From Lachnospiraceae bacterium (GTDB lineage: Bacteria; Bacillota; Clostridia; Lachnospirales; Lachnospiraceae), in the NCBI GenBank assembly GCA_910575255.1, contig CAJTEM010000006.1, positions 106,357 to 170,356 of the forward strand: a stretch of 64,000 nt of DNA, written 5' to 3'. Positions 33,659 to 42,079 of the stretch are shown piece after piece. The position numbers and the translations under genes are program-made. Under the pieces are notes generated by a model, which worked only from the letters and a program-made list of their open reading frames with translations, was not told the origin of the DNA and searched no databases. Numbering within the stretch: position 1 is the first letter of the stretch; each line of letters starts with the position of its first letter.

Positions 33659-33900
33659 CCTTGGAACAGAGGGAGCGCCGCAGCCGGAAAGGGTCTGCGG
33701 ATTTTGACTTTGCAGAGATTTAGAAGTCCTTAAATTTCTGAATTTTGCGTTGAAACGAAAATCTACACTGTTTGAGCGCAGCGAGTTTGTAGATTTCCGT
33801 TTCGATTTTAGCAAAAATCAGAGATTTTAGGAATTCTTAATCTCGAAACCGGAAAAATCCGCAGACCCTTTCCGGCTGCGGCGCTCCCTCTGTTCCAAGG
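33659..33900. repeat. 242-bp giant palindromic element
   Basis: Perfect 47-bp terminal arms (33659-33705 and 33854-33900) begin CCTTGGAACAGAGGG and end with its complement. The interior is also largely self-complementary: GAAACG-AAATCTACA pairs with TGTAGATTTCCGTTTC around a GAGCGCAGCGAG loop. No protein is encoded. It looks like a MITE- or REP-type element that extrudes as one long hairpin. Related copies: 21015-21059 and 35287-35382. Confidence 0.85.
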
Positions 33901-34004
33901 CGTACCCTCTGTTCCAAGGCGTACCCTCTGTTCCAAGGCGTACCCTCTGTTCCAAGGCGTACCCTCTGTTCCAAGGCGTACCCTCTGTTCCAAGGCGTAC
34001 CCTT
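33891..34004. repeat. Six tandem 19-bp units
   Basis: Six exact copies of TGTTCCAAGGCGTACCCTC start every 19 bp at 33891, 33910, 33929, 33948, 33967 and 33986 (the last diverges after GTACCC). The unit is the right end of the giant palindrome, so the array appears to be end-sequence amplification. There are no spacers, so this is not a CRISPR array. Confidence 0.92.
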
Positions 34005-34063
34005 CAGAAATGCTCATGCCGGATTTTCAGACAAAGCAGCGTCCGCCTGGCAGGGTCTCACTT

Positions 34064-34390
34064 TCAAAACACCAGCTGCACCAGCAGCATATAGCAGATC
34101 GTGCCGCCGGCGATTGAGATCAGCATCTGCCGCTTCCACAGATGGAGGGCAATGACCAGAAGGATGGAGGCCGCCTCGGGAATCCCATGGGTCCCTTCAA
34201 GGAGGCTGACATTTTTCAGGCAGTAGATAATCAGCAGTCCGAAGACCGCGGACGGCAGGAATTTCCCCAGATACCGGACATACTGAGGAGTCGGTTTTTC
34301 CGGAGAAAAGAGGAAAAAGGGCAGGAACCGGGTAAGCATGGTTCCCAGAACAATCATCAGAATCGTGATAATCTGCTGAATCAGAGTCAC
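34064..34390 (-). CDS. azlD: Branched-chain amino acid exporter subunit AzlD
   Basis: A 108-residue protein with four membrane helices and the AzlD sequence TRFLPFFLF. It begins with GTG whose first bases overlap the azlC stop (GTGA overlap). AzlC and AzlD together export branched-chain amino acids or analogues. It is the distal gene of the pair. Confidence 0.88.
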   Translation of the reverse strand: MTLIQQIITILMIVLGTMLTRFLPFFLFSPEKPTPQYVRYLGKFLPSAVFGLLIIYCLKNVSLLEGTHGIPEAASILLVIALHLWKRQMLISIAGGTICYMLLVQLVF

Positions 34391-35097
34391 AGGGTTTCGC
34401 CTCCTTTTTCAATAGGATTACGCAGCAGGGTTAATGTGCCAAGGATTGCCAGCATGGAAGGAATGATAAACCGGTCCGTGCCAAACACGAGCAGGCAGAG
34501 CAGAGAGAGTCCCAGCCCCAGATAAGCGCTGATATGAGATTTCTCCTTCAGCCACTGCTCCAGGAAGATCACCACAAACATGGCAGTCATAACAAAATCC
34601 AGTCCCTTGGTATTGATTGTCAGCAGGGAGCCGAATATGCCTCCCAGGGTAGCGCCGAATACCCAGTAGCAATGGTTCAGAAAGGTTACAAAAAACATGA
34701 ACCATCCTTTATCCACATTATCCGGAATATTGGCAGTATAATTGATCGAAAAACTCTCGTCGCACATACCGAAAATCAGATAAAATTTCTTCCAGCCGGT
34801 ATTTTTATACCGATCCAGCATCGAAATCCCGTAAAATAAATGGCGGGCATTAATCATCAGGGTCATGGTCAGGGCCTGAAGTGGGTTGAATGCACCGAGC
34901 AGCAGGTTTACTGCCACAAATTCCATGGAACCGGCAAAAATCGTCAGGCCCATCAGCATGGGATACCAAAAGCAAAAGCCGGAGGCATTCATATAAATTC
35001 CGTAGGTCAGCCCCAGAAACCAGAAGCCGGCAAAAATCGGGATCGTATGGGGAAAAGCGGCGAGAAAGGCCTGGCGGATAACAGAGGGTTCTTTCAT
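34387..35097 (-). CDS. azlC: Branched-chain amino acid exporter subunit AzlC
   Basis: A 236-residue polytopic protein. [19 protein letters not shown] near the N-terminus and [11 protein letters not shown] plus [12 protein letters not shown] are AzlC hallmarks. It forms the exporter with the small AzlD encoded by the overlapping downstream gene. No regulator gene is adjacent. About 380 bp upstream (35098-35478) hold only repeats. Confidence 0.9.
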   Translation of the reverse strand: MKEPSVIRQAFLAAFPHTIPIFAGFWFLGLTYGIYMNASGFCFWYPMLMGLTIFAGSMEFVAVNLLLGAFNPLQALTMTLMINARHLFYGISMLDRYKNTGWKKFYLIFGMCDESFSINYTANIPDNVDKGWFMFFVTFLNHCYWVFGATLGGIFGSLLTINTKGLDFVMTAMFVVIFLEQWLKEKSHISAYLGLGLSLLCLLVFGTDRFIIPSMLAILGTLTLLRNPIEKGGETL

Positions 35098-35286
35098 GGC
35101 AGATTATGGCTCCTTTGTATAGGTTTATGCTCCGGCAGCCAGAAAACAGCAAGGGAGGCAGCAATAGGTATGAGTATATCGTTTTTGAGGAATTTTGTAA
35201 ATAGAGGGTGTGGAAATTCTATGACGAATTGTAACAGTTGTTACTGTTCACATACCAATGTCAGTAAGTTGAGTTTTACCAGAAAA

Positions 35287-35382
35287 GGTACGCCTTGGAA
35301 AAAAGGTGGGAGGCGATCAGAAATGGTCTGCTGCTTTTTCCGGTTTCGAGATTAAAAATTCCTAAAATTTCTGAATTTCGCT
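35287..35382. repeat. Half copy of the giant palindromic element
   Basis: It starts GGTACGCCTTGGAA and later reads TTTTCCGGTTTCGAGATTAA then AATTCCTAAAAT, matching the complement of the right half of 33659-33900 with scattered changes. The other half is absent, so it cannot fold as a whole. Confidence 0.75.
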
Positions 35383-35406
35383 TTATGGGCTTTAGCCAGA
35401 CAGAAG

Positions 35407-35480
35407 TTATACAAAAATCACCTTTCCGTGTATCATAGAGGCGTCCAAGCCACTATAAAAGAAAGGAAGGGTGATTTCAT
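35407..35480 (+). repeat. Dispersed inverted-repeat leader, copy 1 (upstream of a 37-residue ORF)
   Basis: TTATACAAAAATCACCTTTC begins a block that matches 43131-43200 for about 45 bp with few changes. Its ends are inverted (AAATCACCTTTCC against GAAGGGTGATTT). The interior GTGTATCATAGAGG resembles a -10 region (TATAAT in the other copy). Confidence 0.75.
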
Positions 35481-35592
35481 GGCGCAGAAAGCCAATGGCT
35501 TTTACCGCAGATTTGGCCGGGAGGTTTATAGAGTAAACAAAAAAGCAAAGCGATTAGTAAAACAAAAGGGATATTTGGAAATAGATTGGTAA
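35479..35592 (+). CDS. Possible 37-residue basic small protein
   Basis: ATG to TAA encodes MAQKANGFYRRFGREVYRV and continues to a KGYLEIDW end; nearly a third of residues are Lys or Arg. GAAAGGAAGGG is the ribosome site, part of the inverted repeat. A sister copy of the leader at 43131 has no such ORF, so the protein may belong to one version of a small mobile or regulatory unit. No family is recognised. Confidence 0.4.
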   Translation: MAQKANGFYRRFGREVYRVNKKAKRLVKQKGYLEIDW

Positions 35593-35749
35593 ACCATAAA
35601 AATTTTGCAAAAAGTAACAAATCCAAATAAAAGGAAAAATATAGGGTGTATAATAGGGGGTGTCGTTGACTTTAATAGTAATAATGCACAATTTAAATAC
35701 AAATTATTTGTAGATATATAATAAAAAATGAATTTTTTGCAAAAATCGG

Positions 35750-35802
35750 TTGACTTTTTTTGTTAGATTAGTTATATTCTGTTTAGTAGTAAAACAGTTT
35801 AC
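35750..35802 (+). promoter_or_regulatory. Promoter and candidate LacI-type operator of the glycosaminoglycan operon
   Basis: TTGACT (35750-35755), a 17-bp spacer and TATATT (35773-35778), then the imperfect palindrome GTAAAACAGTTTAC (35789-35802) just past +1. Its place suits repression by the LacI-family regulator at 42080. The AT-rich gap 35593-35749 shows another TTGACT near 35664. Confidence 0.65.
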
Positions 35803-35825
35803 CAAACAAGCAAAGGAGAACGCGT

Positions 35826-36260
35826 ATGGTTGGGATTGTGATTACAGGCCATGGCCATTTCCCCGGGGGGATATTGAGTGCAGTGGAGTTAGTGGCCGGG
35901 AAACAGGATCGGGTAATCGGTGTGGATTTTGAGGCCGGGCAGAGTTCAGGTACATTGAAGGAGGCATTGACAGCCGCTGTAGGAGGGATGGAAGGAGAAG
36001 AGGTGCTGATTTTATCGGATCTGGCAGGAGGGACGCCTTTTAATATGGCGGCGGAAGTGAAGCAGGAACTGAAAGGAAAGCATATCCGCCTCCTGGCAGG
36101 AACAAATATGGCGATGGTGGTAGAAGCCGTATTTTCCCGGATGGGCGTCGGGCTGGATACATTGGCTGAGATGGCAGCAGAGGCAGGGGCCAAAGGCGTT
36201 GTGGATTTTGACCGGCTGGGGGATGATGAGGAGAAGCCTCAGTTTGAGGACGGTATATAA
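35826..36260 (+). CDS. PTS mannose-family EIIA of the glycosaminoglycan locus
   Basis: A 144-residue EIIA. VITGHGHFPGG carries the phospho-accepting histidine, and LSDLAGGTPFNMA is the second conserved motif. CAAAGGAG lies eight bases before the ATG. It is the first gene of an operon whose order (IIA, ugl, IIB, IIC, IID, heparinase, LacI) equals the streptococcal hyaluronan/chondroitin disaccharide locus, so it should help phosphorylate unsaturated GAG disaccharides during uptake. Confidence 0.92.
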   Translation: MVGIVITGHGHFPGGILSAVELVAGKQDRVIGVDFEAGQSSGTLKEALTAAVGGMEGEEVLILSDLAGGTPFNMAAEVKQELKGKHIRLLAGTNMAMVVEAVFSRMGVGLDTLAEMAAEAGAKGVVDFDRLGDDEEKPQFEDGI

Positions 36261-36314
36261 CCAGGAGAAAAAGACAGGAAACCAGGTGTTGAAGGTGCGG
36301 GACAGGAGATTAAG

Positions 36315-37505
36315 ATGATAAAAAGAATTGAGAAGGAACCAATCCGATACAGTGAAAGGTATAGAGAGACAGCCCTCCTTACCAGGGAAGAGGTGGAGGA
36401 GGCAATGGAGAGGGCAGTGGAGCAGACCAGGGAAAACCTGAAATATTTTGGGAACCAGTTTCCGGCTCCCGCGACAAAAGGGCAGGTTTATGAGCCCATG
36501 GACAATACGGAGTGGACGAATGGATTTTGGACCGGGATGCTCTGGCTCTGCTATGAGTATACCGGGGATGGGATTTTCAGGGAGAAAGCGGAGGAACATG
36601 TGGAATCTTTTCTGCACCGGGTGGAGAGGAGGATTGAACTGGATCACCATGATCTGGGCTTTCTGTACTCCCCTTCCTGTGTGGCAGCCTATAAACTGAC
36701 CGGTTCGGAAAGAGGGAAGCGGGCAGGGATTCTGGCGGCAGATAAGCTGATGGAACGGTTTCAGGAGAGGGATGGTTTTATCCAGGCCTGGGGAGAACTT
36801 GGGGCCAGGGAACATTACCGTCTGATTATTGACTGCCTGATGAATATCCCTCTCCTTTACTGGGCGGCTTCCGTTACGGGGGAGGAGAAATACCGGACAG
36901 CCGCGGGGCGCCATTTCGAAAAATCCTGCAATTATGTCATAAGGGAGGATGCATCTGCTTTTCACACCTTTTACTTTAACCCGGAGACAGGGGAGCCGGT
37001 AAAAGGCGTGACACGCCAGGGTTACAGCGATAGTTCCGCCTGGGCCAGGGGGCAGGCCTGGGGCATATACGGGATTCCTCTGAATTACCGGGAGAACCGC
37101 AGCGCTGCTTCCCTGGAGACATATAAGGCAATGACCAACTATTTTCTGAACCGCCTTCCCAAGGATGATGTATGTTGCTGGGATCTGATATTTGGTGACG
37201 GATCCGGCCAGCCCCGGGATTCTTCCGCAGCGGCGATTGCGGTTTGCGGCATGTGCGAGATGGAGAAGTACCTGCCGGAAACGGATCCGGAAAAAGAAGT
37301 TTACCGCCACGGGATGCACAGGATTCTCCGCTCCCTTATGGAAAACTATGCGGGCGGTAAGCCAGAACCCGGCAGCCCGGTTCTCAGCCATGGCGTATAT
37401 TCCTGGCATTCCGGGAAAGGGGTGGACGAGGGTAATATCTGGGGGGATTACTATTATATGGAAGGGCTGATGCGCTTCTGGAAGGACTGGAACCCATATT
37501 GGTAA
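36315..37505 (+). CDS. ugl: Unsaturated glucuronyl hydrolase (GH88)
   Basis: A 396-residue GH88 enzyme of the alpha6/alpha6-barrel fold, without signal peptide. It hydrolyses the 4,5-unsaturated uronate from lyase-generated GAG disaccharides in the cytoplasm. Conserved text includes NTEWTNGFWTGML (first catalytic region), LDHHDLGFLYSPS, YSDSSAWARGQAWGIYG and GDGSGQPRDSSAAAIA. It lies in a PTS operon directly after EIIA, as in streptococci. Product sugars would be a 5-keto uronate and an amino sugar phosphate; genes for their later metabolism are not in the window. Confidence 0.93.
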   Translation: MIKRIEKEPIRYSERYRETALLTREEVEEAMERAVEQTRENLKYFGNQFPAPATKGQVYEPMDNTEWTNGFWTGMLWLCYEYTGDGIFREKAEEHVESFLHRVERRIELDHHDLGFLYSPSCVAAYKLTGSERGKRAGILAADKLMERFQERDGFIQAWGELGAREHYRLIIDCLMNIPLLYWAASVTGEEKYRTAAGRHFEKSCNYVIREDASAFHTFYFNPETGEPVKGVTRQGYSDSSAWARGQAWGIYGIPLNYRENRSAASLETYKAMTNYFLNRLPKDDVCCWDLIFGDGSGQPRDSSAAAIAVCGMCEMEKYLPETDPEKEVYRHGMHRILRSLMENYAGGKPEPGSPVLSHGVYSWHSGKGVDEGNIWGDYYYMEGLMRFWKDWNPYW

Positions 37506-37632
37506 GGAAAGAAGGGGAAGGGAAAAGGATTGTCTGTTAAGGAAACCTGATACCCTGGGTGCGGTATGCAGGGATGCCGGATGTGCCTGCCGGGCGCAAG
37601 AAGGCCGAAAGCTTCAAAAGGCGCAAGAAGGC

Positions 37633-37734
37633 CCCAAAAGCGCGAAGGCCCCAAAAGCGCGAAGGTCCCAAAAGCGCGAAGGTCCCAAAAGCGCGAAGTT
37701 CCCAAAGGCGCGAAGGTCCCAAAGGCGCAAGAAG
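37633..37734. repeat. Six tandem 17-bp units upstream of PTS EIIB
   Basis: Units of the type CCCAAAAGCGCGAAGGT start at 37633, 37650, 37667, 37684, 37701 and 37718, with slight variation and degenerate flanks (GGCGCAAGAAGG). They sit between ugl and the EIIB ribosome site inside the operon transcript. A 17-bp period does not keep a reading frame, so coding use is unlikely. Confidence 0.9.
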
Positions 37735-37768
37735 GCCGAGAAAAACAAGAAGAAGAGGAGGATACAGG

Positions 37769-38260
37769 ATGGTACCCAATATTGTAGCTTTTCGCATTGA
37801 TGAACGCCTTATTCACGGGCAGGGACAGCTGTGGATTAAGGCGCTGGGGGTGAACACGGTGATTGTGGCCAATGATTTTGCCAGTGAGGACTCTATGCAG
37901 CAGACGCTGATGAAAGCGGTGGTGCCAAAGTCTGTTGCCATGCGGTTCTTTTCCGTGGAGCACACCTGTGAGGTGATTATGAAGGCATCACCAAAGCAAT
38001 CCATTTTCATAGTATGCAAGTCGGCGGAGGATGCCCTCAGGCTGGTGGCGGGGGGAGTCCCTGTAAAGGAGATTAACGTGGGGAATATCCACAGGGGGCC
38101 CGGCAAGGAAGAGATCAGCAGGTATATTGCCCTGGGGCCGGAGGATAAGGCGGCTTTAAAAGAACTTCGTGACAAATACGGCATTGTGTTCAACACCAGA
38201 ACCACGGCCTCCGGTGACGACGGGGCGGCAAAAGTGGATTTGAACCGGTATCTGGATTAA
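37769..38260 (+). CDS. PTS mannose-family EIIB of the glycosaminoglycan locus
   Basis: A 163-residue EIIB beginning MVPNIVAFRIDERLIHG, with the phosphorylated histidine in LIHGQ. The start at 37769 is fixed by AGAGGAGGA about six bases upstream; longer in-frame readings run through the tandem repeat. It matches AgaV-type EIIB of streptococcal GAG loci. It is followed 21 bp later by EIIC. Confidence 0.93.
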   Translation: MVPNIVAFRIDERLIHGQGQLWIKALGVNTVIVANDFASEDSMQQTLMKAVVPKSVAMRFFSVEHTCEVIMKASPKQSIFIVCKSAEDALRLVAGGVPVKEINVGNIHRGPGKEEISRYIALGPEDKAALKELRDKYGIVFNTRTTASGDDGAAKVDLNRYLD

Positions 38261-38281
38261 TTTTACAAGGAGGGAACAGTT

Positions 38282-39070
38282 GTGGAAATCAGTATATTTC
38301 AATGTGTTTTAATCGGCCTTTGGAGCGGCTTCTGCCTGGCCGGGATGTTGTTTGGCATTTACACTAACCGGTGCCTGGTTATGGCAACGGGAGTGGGGCT
38401 TATTCTTGGGGATCTTCCCACAGGCCTGGCCATGGGAGCAGTGGGAGAACTCGCTTTTATGGGATTTGGCGTATCCCAGGGGGGTTCGGTGCCGCCAAAC
38501 CCTATGGGGCCCGGGATTGTGGGCACGATCATTGCCATTACCATGAAGGGATCCGGGATTGACGTGGGGTCGGCCCTGGCTTTGTCTTTCCCCTTTGCCG
38601 TGGCCTTCCAGTTTGTGATTACGGCCACCTATACCTTTGCGACTACCCTCACAGAGACAGCTTATAAGGCCCTGGACCGGAAGGATTTCAGAGGTTTCCG
38701 CATTGCGGCCAATGCCACGATCTGGGTGTTTGCGGGAGTGGGATTCCTCATCGGATTTGGGGGAGCATTCAGTTCGGAGGGACTGCAGAAGCTGATTTCC
38801 TTTATTCCTGCATGGCTCAGCACAGGGCTTGGGGTGGCAGGGAAGATGCTGCCGGCTATCGGTTTTGCCATGATCTTAAATGTAATGGCAAAAAGGGAAC
38901 TGATACCCTTTGTGCTTCTTGGGTACATTGCCATTGCCTACCTGAACCTGCCGGTTATGGGGGTTGCGGTACTGGGAACAGCCGCTGCGTTGATGGTGTT
39001 TTTCCATGCAGGCAGGGGCGGAAACAATACAGTTGAAGAAGTGGAGGTTGAATTCGAAGATGGCATCTAA
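38282..39070 (+). CDS. PTS mannose-family EIIC of the glycosaminoglycan locus
   Basis: A 262-residue polytopic protein with GLILGDLPTGLAMGAVGELAF and FIPAWLSTGLGVAGKMLPAIG as EIIC signatures. It starts with GTG, preceded by AAGGAGGG. Its last 11 bases overlap EIID, so the two channel subunits are translationally coupled. Confidence 0.93.
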   Translation: MEISIFQCVLIGLWSGFCLAGMLFGIYTNRCLVMATGVGLILGDLPTGLAMGAVGELAFMGFGVSQGGSVPPNPMGPGIVGTIIAITMKGSGIDVGSALALSFPFAVAFQFVITATYTFATTLTETAYKALDRKDFRGFRIAANATIWVFAGVGFLIGFGGAFSSEGLQKLISFIPAWLSTGLGVAGKMLPAIGFAMILNVMAKRELIPFVLLGYIAIAYLNLPVMGVAVLGTAAALMVFFHAGRGGNNTVEEVEVEFEDGI

Positions 39071-39869
39071 CATACTGCAAAAAAGTGATTATATCAAGAC
39101 AAGCCTCAGGGCATATTTCCTGCAGAACGGCTTTAATTATGGAAATTATCAGGGCCTTGGATATGCCAATATGCTTTTCCCGGCTCTGCGCAAGATGTAC
39201 AAGGAGGATGATGACAGGCTCCAGGCGGCTTTGAAAGAGAATATTGAGTTTTTTAACACAAACCTTCATTTCGTTCCTTTTATTACCAGCCTTCATCTGG
39301 TTATGCTGGAAAACAATACTCCGGCAAAGGAGATCCGCAGCATCAAGATGGCGTTAATGGGGCCTCTGGCCGGGATTGGTGATTCATTGGCACAGTTCTG
39401 TCTGGCTCCCCTTTTTGCCACCATCGGTGCATCCCTGGCCCAGGATGGCATGATTATGGGTCCGATTCTGTTTTTTGTGGCCATGAATGCCATTCTGCTG
39501 GCAGTGAAAGTGCTGACCGGGCTTTGGGGCTACAAACTGGGAACCAATATTATTGCCAGCTTAAGCGAAAAGATGGAAGTGATTTCCAATATTGCCAGTA
39601 TGATTGGAGTGACGGTGATTTCCGGACTGGCAGTGAACTTTGTTAAGATTACCACGCCTGTCCAGTATGTGGCCAATATGCCGGATGACCAGCAGAAGAT
39701 TGTGGCCATTCAGGATATGGTGGACGCCATTGCCCCCAGGCTTCTTCCCGTTTTGTTTACCGGGCTGATTTTCTATCTGATTAAGGTGAAGAAATGGACC
39801 ACATACAAGCTGGTGATCCTGACAATCCTTCTAGGCATTGTGCTGTCGGTCCTGCATTTGATTGCGTGA
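39060..39869 (+). CDS. PTS mannose-family EIID of the glycosaminoglycan locus
   Basis: A 269-residue EIID with NYGNYQGLGYANMLFPALRK near the N-terminus and ALMGPLAGIGDSLAQF, both family marks, and membrane segments toward the C-terminus. Start ATG at 39060 lies inside the end of EIIC, with GGAGGTT about 12 bases upstream. It pairs with EIIC as the membrane channel for the disaccharide. Confidence 0.93.
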   Translation: MASNILQKSDYIKTSLRAYFLQNGFNYGNYQGLGYANMLFPALRKMYKEDDDRLQAALKENIEFFNTNLHFVPFITSLHLVMLENNTPAKEIRSIKMALMGPLAGIGDSLAQFCLAPLFATIGASLAQDGMIMGPILFFVAMNAILLAVKVLTGLWGYKLGTNIIASLSEKMEVISNIASMIGVTVISGLAVNFVKITTPVQYVANMPDDQQKIVAIQDMVDAIAPRLLPVLFTGLIFYLIKVKKWTTYKLVILTILLGIVLSVLHLIA

Positions 39870-39879
39870 CGGCGGCGGG

Positions 39880-42009
39880 ATGACAGGGAAGCGGGACGGC
39901 GGTGAAATGAAAACAGGAGATTTTGAAGGGCTAAGGGAAGTATTAAAACGCCGGTATGAGGCTTTCGGTTATGGGGAAACCCTGGACTATATAAGGGAAT
40001 TTTGTCAGGAGGAAAGGAAGGGGCTTCTTAGCCGGGCAGAACTTTTGCAAAAACAGGTTTTTTCCTTCCGGGACAGGTGGGACATGGAGCCGTGTCCCAC
40101 CCCTTTCCCTCTGACCCTCAGGGACTGGGTTACAAGCCCCAACGGGGATCCGGAGTGGGTATACATGCTGAACCGCCAGGATTTTCTGCCGCGGCTGTGG
40201 CAGGCCTATCTGGTAACAGGAAAGAAGGATTATGTGGACAAACTGTTCTGGTATCTCTGGGACTGGATGGAGAAGAATCCGGTTTCGGACCAGGCCACAG
40301 AGGCCTTCAGAACCATTGATACAGGTATCCGCTGCATGAACTGGTGTGCTTTGGCTGTGGATTTGGCGGGGGCAGGGCTTATGGAGGCATCCCAGGCGGA
40401 GTGCCTTCTGGGGAACATGGGGCAGCAGTTAAAAACTCTGCGGGAGCGGTATATCGGAAAGTATACGCTAAGCAACTGGGGGGTATTGCAGACAACGGCA
40501 GTCTGTGCAGGTTATCTCTGGTTTCGGGACTTTCTTCCCGGAGATGGGCTGGAGGAGTGGGCCTGGGAAGAACTGAGGGAGCAGCTGGAACTTCAGGTTT
40601 TGGAGGATGGCTCCCACTGGGAGCAGTCTGCCCTGTACCACGTGGAAGTGTTGAACGCCTGCACCAGGCTGCTGGTTTATGCATGGCAGGCAAAAAAGGC
40701 GGGGGTATGCCTGGGAAAAATCCAAAGGCGCGCCCTGGGAGAAACAGGAGCCGGAGAGCCAAGGGCAGCTTTGGAGGGATGGCTTGTGAGGGCAGTTCTG
40801 AGGATGAGCCGCCATGTGCTTTACAGTTCGGATCCTAACCGGATGCAGCTGCCTCAGGGTGACAGCGATGTGACGGATGTAAGGGATGTGATGGTGCGGG
40901 CAGCGGTGATTTCCTGCCTGTTTCCGGCTTTTGGGCAGGAGGAAACGGGTTCGGGCGGCATTTACCGTTTCGCCGGTGGAAGGCATATGGACATGGACAG
41001 TGCATGGCTTTTGGGAATTTCGGGGATACGAAGCTACGAGTCCCTGAGGCCAAAGGAACCCCAAAGCCTCAGCTGGTTTTGTGAGGACAGCGGGAATCTG
41101 TATCTGAGAAACAGCTGGGGAAAACAGGCAGACTTTACCTGGATGGCCAACGGATGTCTGGGAAGCAGCCATGGCCATGCAAACCAGGCCCAACTCTGCT
41201 TCCATCACAAGGGGCGCCCTTTTCTCACAGACAGCGGCCGATATTCCTACCGGGAGGATGAGCCTCTGCGGTGCAGGCTGAAAAGTCCCCAGGCCCACAA
41301 TGTGTGCGTGATAGACGGACAGTCCGGAGGGGAGCCGGATGGCTCCTGGTCTTATGCCAGCTTCGGGGAGAACCTGAAGAATTATTTCCGGGAGCAGGGG
41401 GACGTCCACTATATGGAGATGCCTGTCCGGGGGACATTGAGGGACAAAACACCCTATTTGATTGTGCGCCGGGTAATGGTGGCGGATGCCGGGATCTGGC
41501 TTTCGGTGCAGGATGTCATGTGCAGGGGAAAACACCGGCTCCGGGAATATTTTCATCTGGACAGCCGGGTCCGGGCAGAGAAGACAGGGGAGGGGATGAG
41601 GTTAACAAGCGGGGAGGTTTGCCTGAACGCAGTTTCGCCGGAACCTTTTAAGACGGAGGAATGCCTGATATCGCGGCGGTACAATGAGAAATCGGAGACG
41701 CTTGTCCTGGTGAAGGAGTGTGAGATGGAGGACAGGCTGACCTTTTCTGCCCTTTTTCTGGCAGAGGGGATGAGGGCAGAACCGGCACAGGTGTTTGTAT
41801 CCGGCTGTGGGGAACCGGTATCCGGCCAAAGGGTGACAGGCTGGGACATCTGCACGGAAAAGGGAGAGAGATGGACACTGCTTGTATGGAACAGGGAGAC
41901 CTGCCGGGGAGGGAAAATGTACCTCTGCCATGGGGTTCCTGTCTATGGAAAGGCGGTAGTGCTTAAGGAGGCGGAAGGTAAATACACCAGAATCCGGCTG
42001 AAAAGTTAA
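39880..42009 (+). CDS. Heparinase II/III-family protein (oligouronide lyase candidate)
   Basis: A 709-residue protein (from ATG 39880; ATG 39907 is also possible, and neither has a strong ribosome site). It has an N-terminal alpha toroid (about 1-350, with FLPRLWQAYLVTGK and SNWGVLQTTAVC) and a C-terminal beta-sandwich with SSHGHANQAQLCFHHKGRPF then LTDSGRYSYRE, the heparinase II/III signature. No signal peptide is seen, so it acts inside the cell on imported oligosaccharides, like the streptococcal HepC-type genes at the same position. It begins 10 bp after EIID stops. Confidence 0.88.
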   Translation: MTGKRDGGEMKTGDFEGLREVLKRRYEAFGYGETLDYIREFCQEERKGLLSRAELLQKQVFSFRDRWDMEPCPTPFPLTLRDWVTSPNGDPEWVYMLNRQDFLPRLWQAYLVTGKKDYVDKLFWYLWDWMEKNPVSDQATEAFRTIDTGIRCMNWCALAVDLAGAGLMEASQAECLLGNMGQQLKTLRERYIGKYTLSNWGVLQTTAVCAGYLWFRDFLPGDGLEEWAWEELREQLELQVLEDGSHWEQSALYHVEVLNACTRLLVYAWQAKKAGVCLGKIQRRALGETGAGEPRAALEGWLVRAVLRMSRHVLYSSDPNRMQLPQGDSDVTDVRDVMVRAAVISCLFPAFGQEETGSGGIYRFAGGRHMDMDSAWLLGISGIRSYESLRPKEPQSLSWFCEDSGNLYLRNSWGKQADFTWMANGCLGSSHGHANQAQLCFHHKGRPFLTDSGRYSYREDEPLRCRLKSPQAHNVCVIDGQSGGEPDGSWSYASFGENLKNYFREQGDVHYMEMPVRGTLRDKTPYLIVRRVMVADAGIWLSVQDVMCRGKHRLREYFHLDSRVRAEKTGEGMRLTSGEVCLNAVSPEPFKTEECLISRRYNEKSETLVLVKECEMEDRLTFSALFLAEGMRAEPAQVFVSGCGEPVSGQRVTGWDICTEKGERWTLLVWNRETCRGGKMYLCHGVPVYGKAVVLKEAEGKYTRIRLKS

Positions 42010-42079
42010 GAAACGGGTTCCTTGGCCGGGAAAACTATGTTATACTAGAGAAACTACAGAATGTGACGTGGAGGTTGCG

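Noticed and set aside
33891-34004. Regular repeats that might be taken for a CRISPR array
   Set aside because: The 19-bp units abut each other with no spacers, there are no cas genes, and the unit is the end of the neighbouring palindrome.
35593-35749. AT-rich gap before the glycosaminoglycan operon as a replication origin
   Set aside because: No DnaA boxes or iterons are visible; a promoter region explains it.
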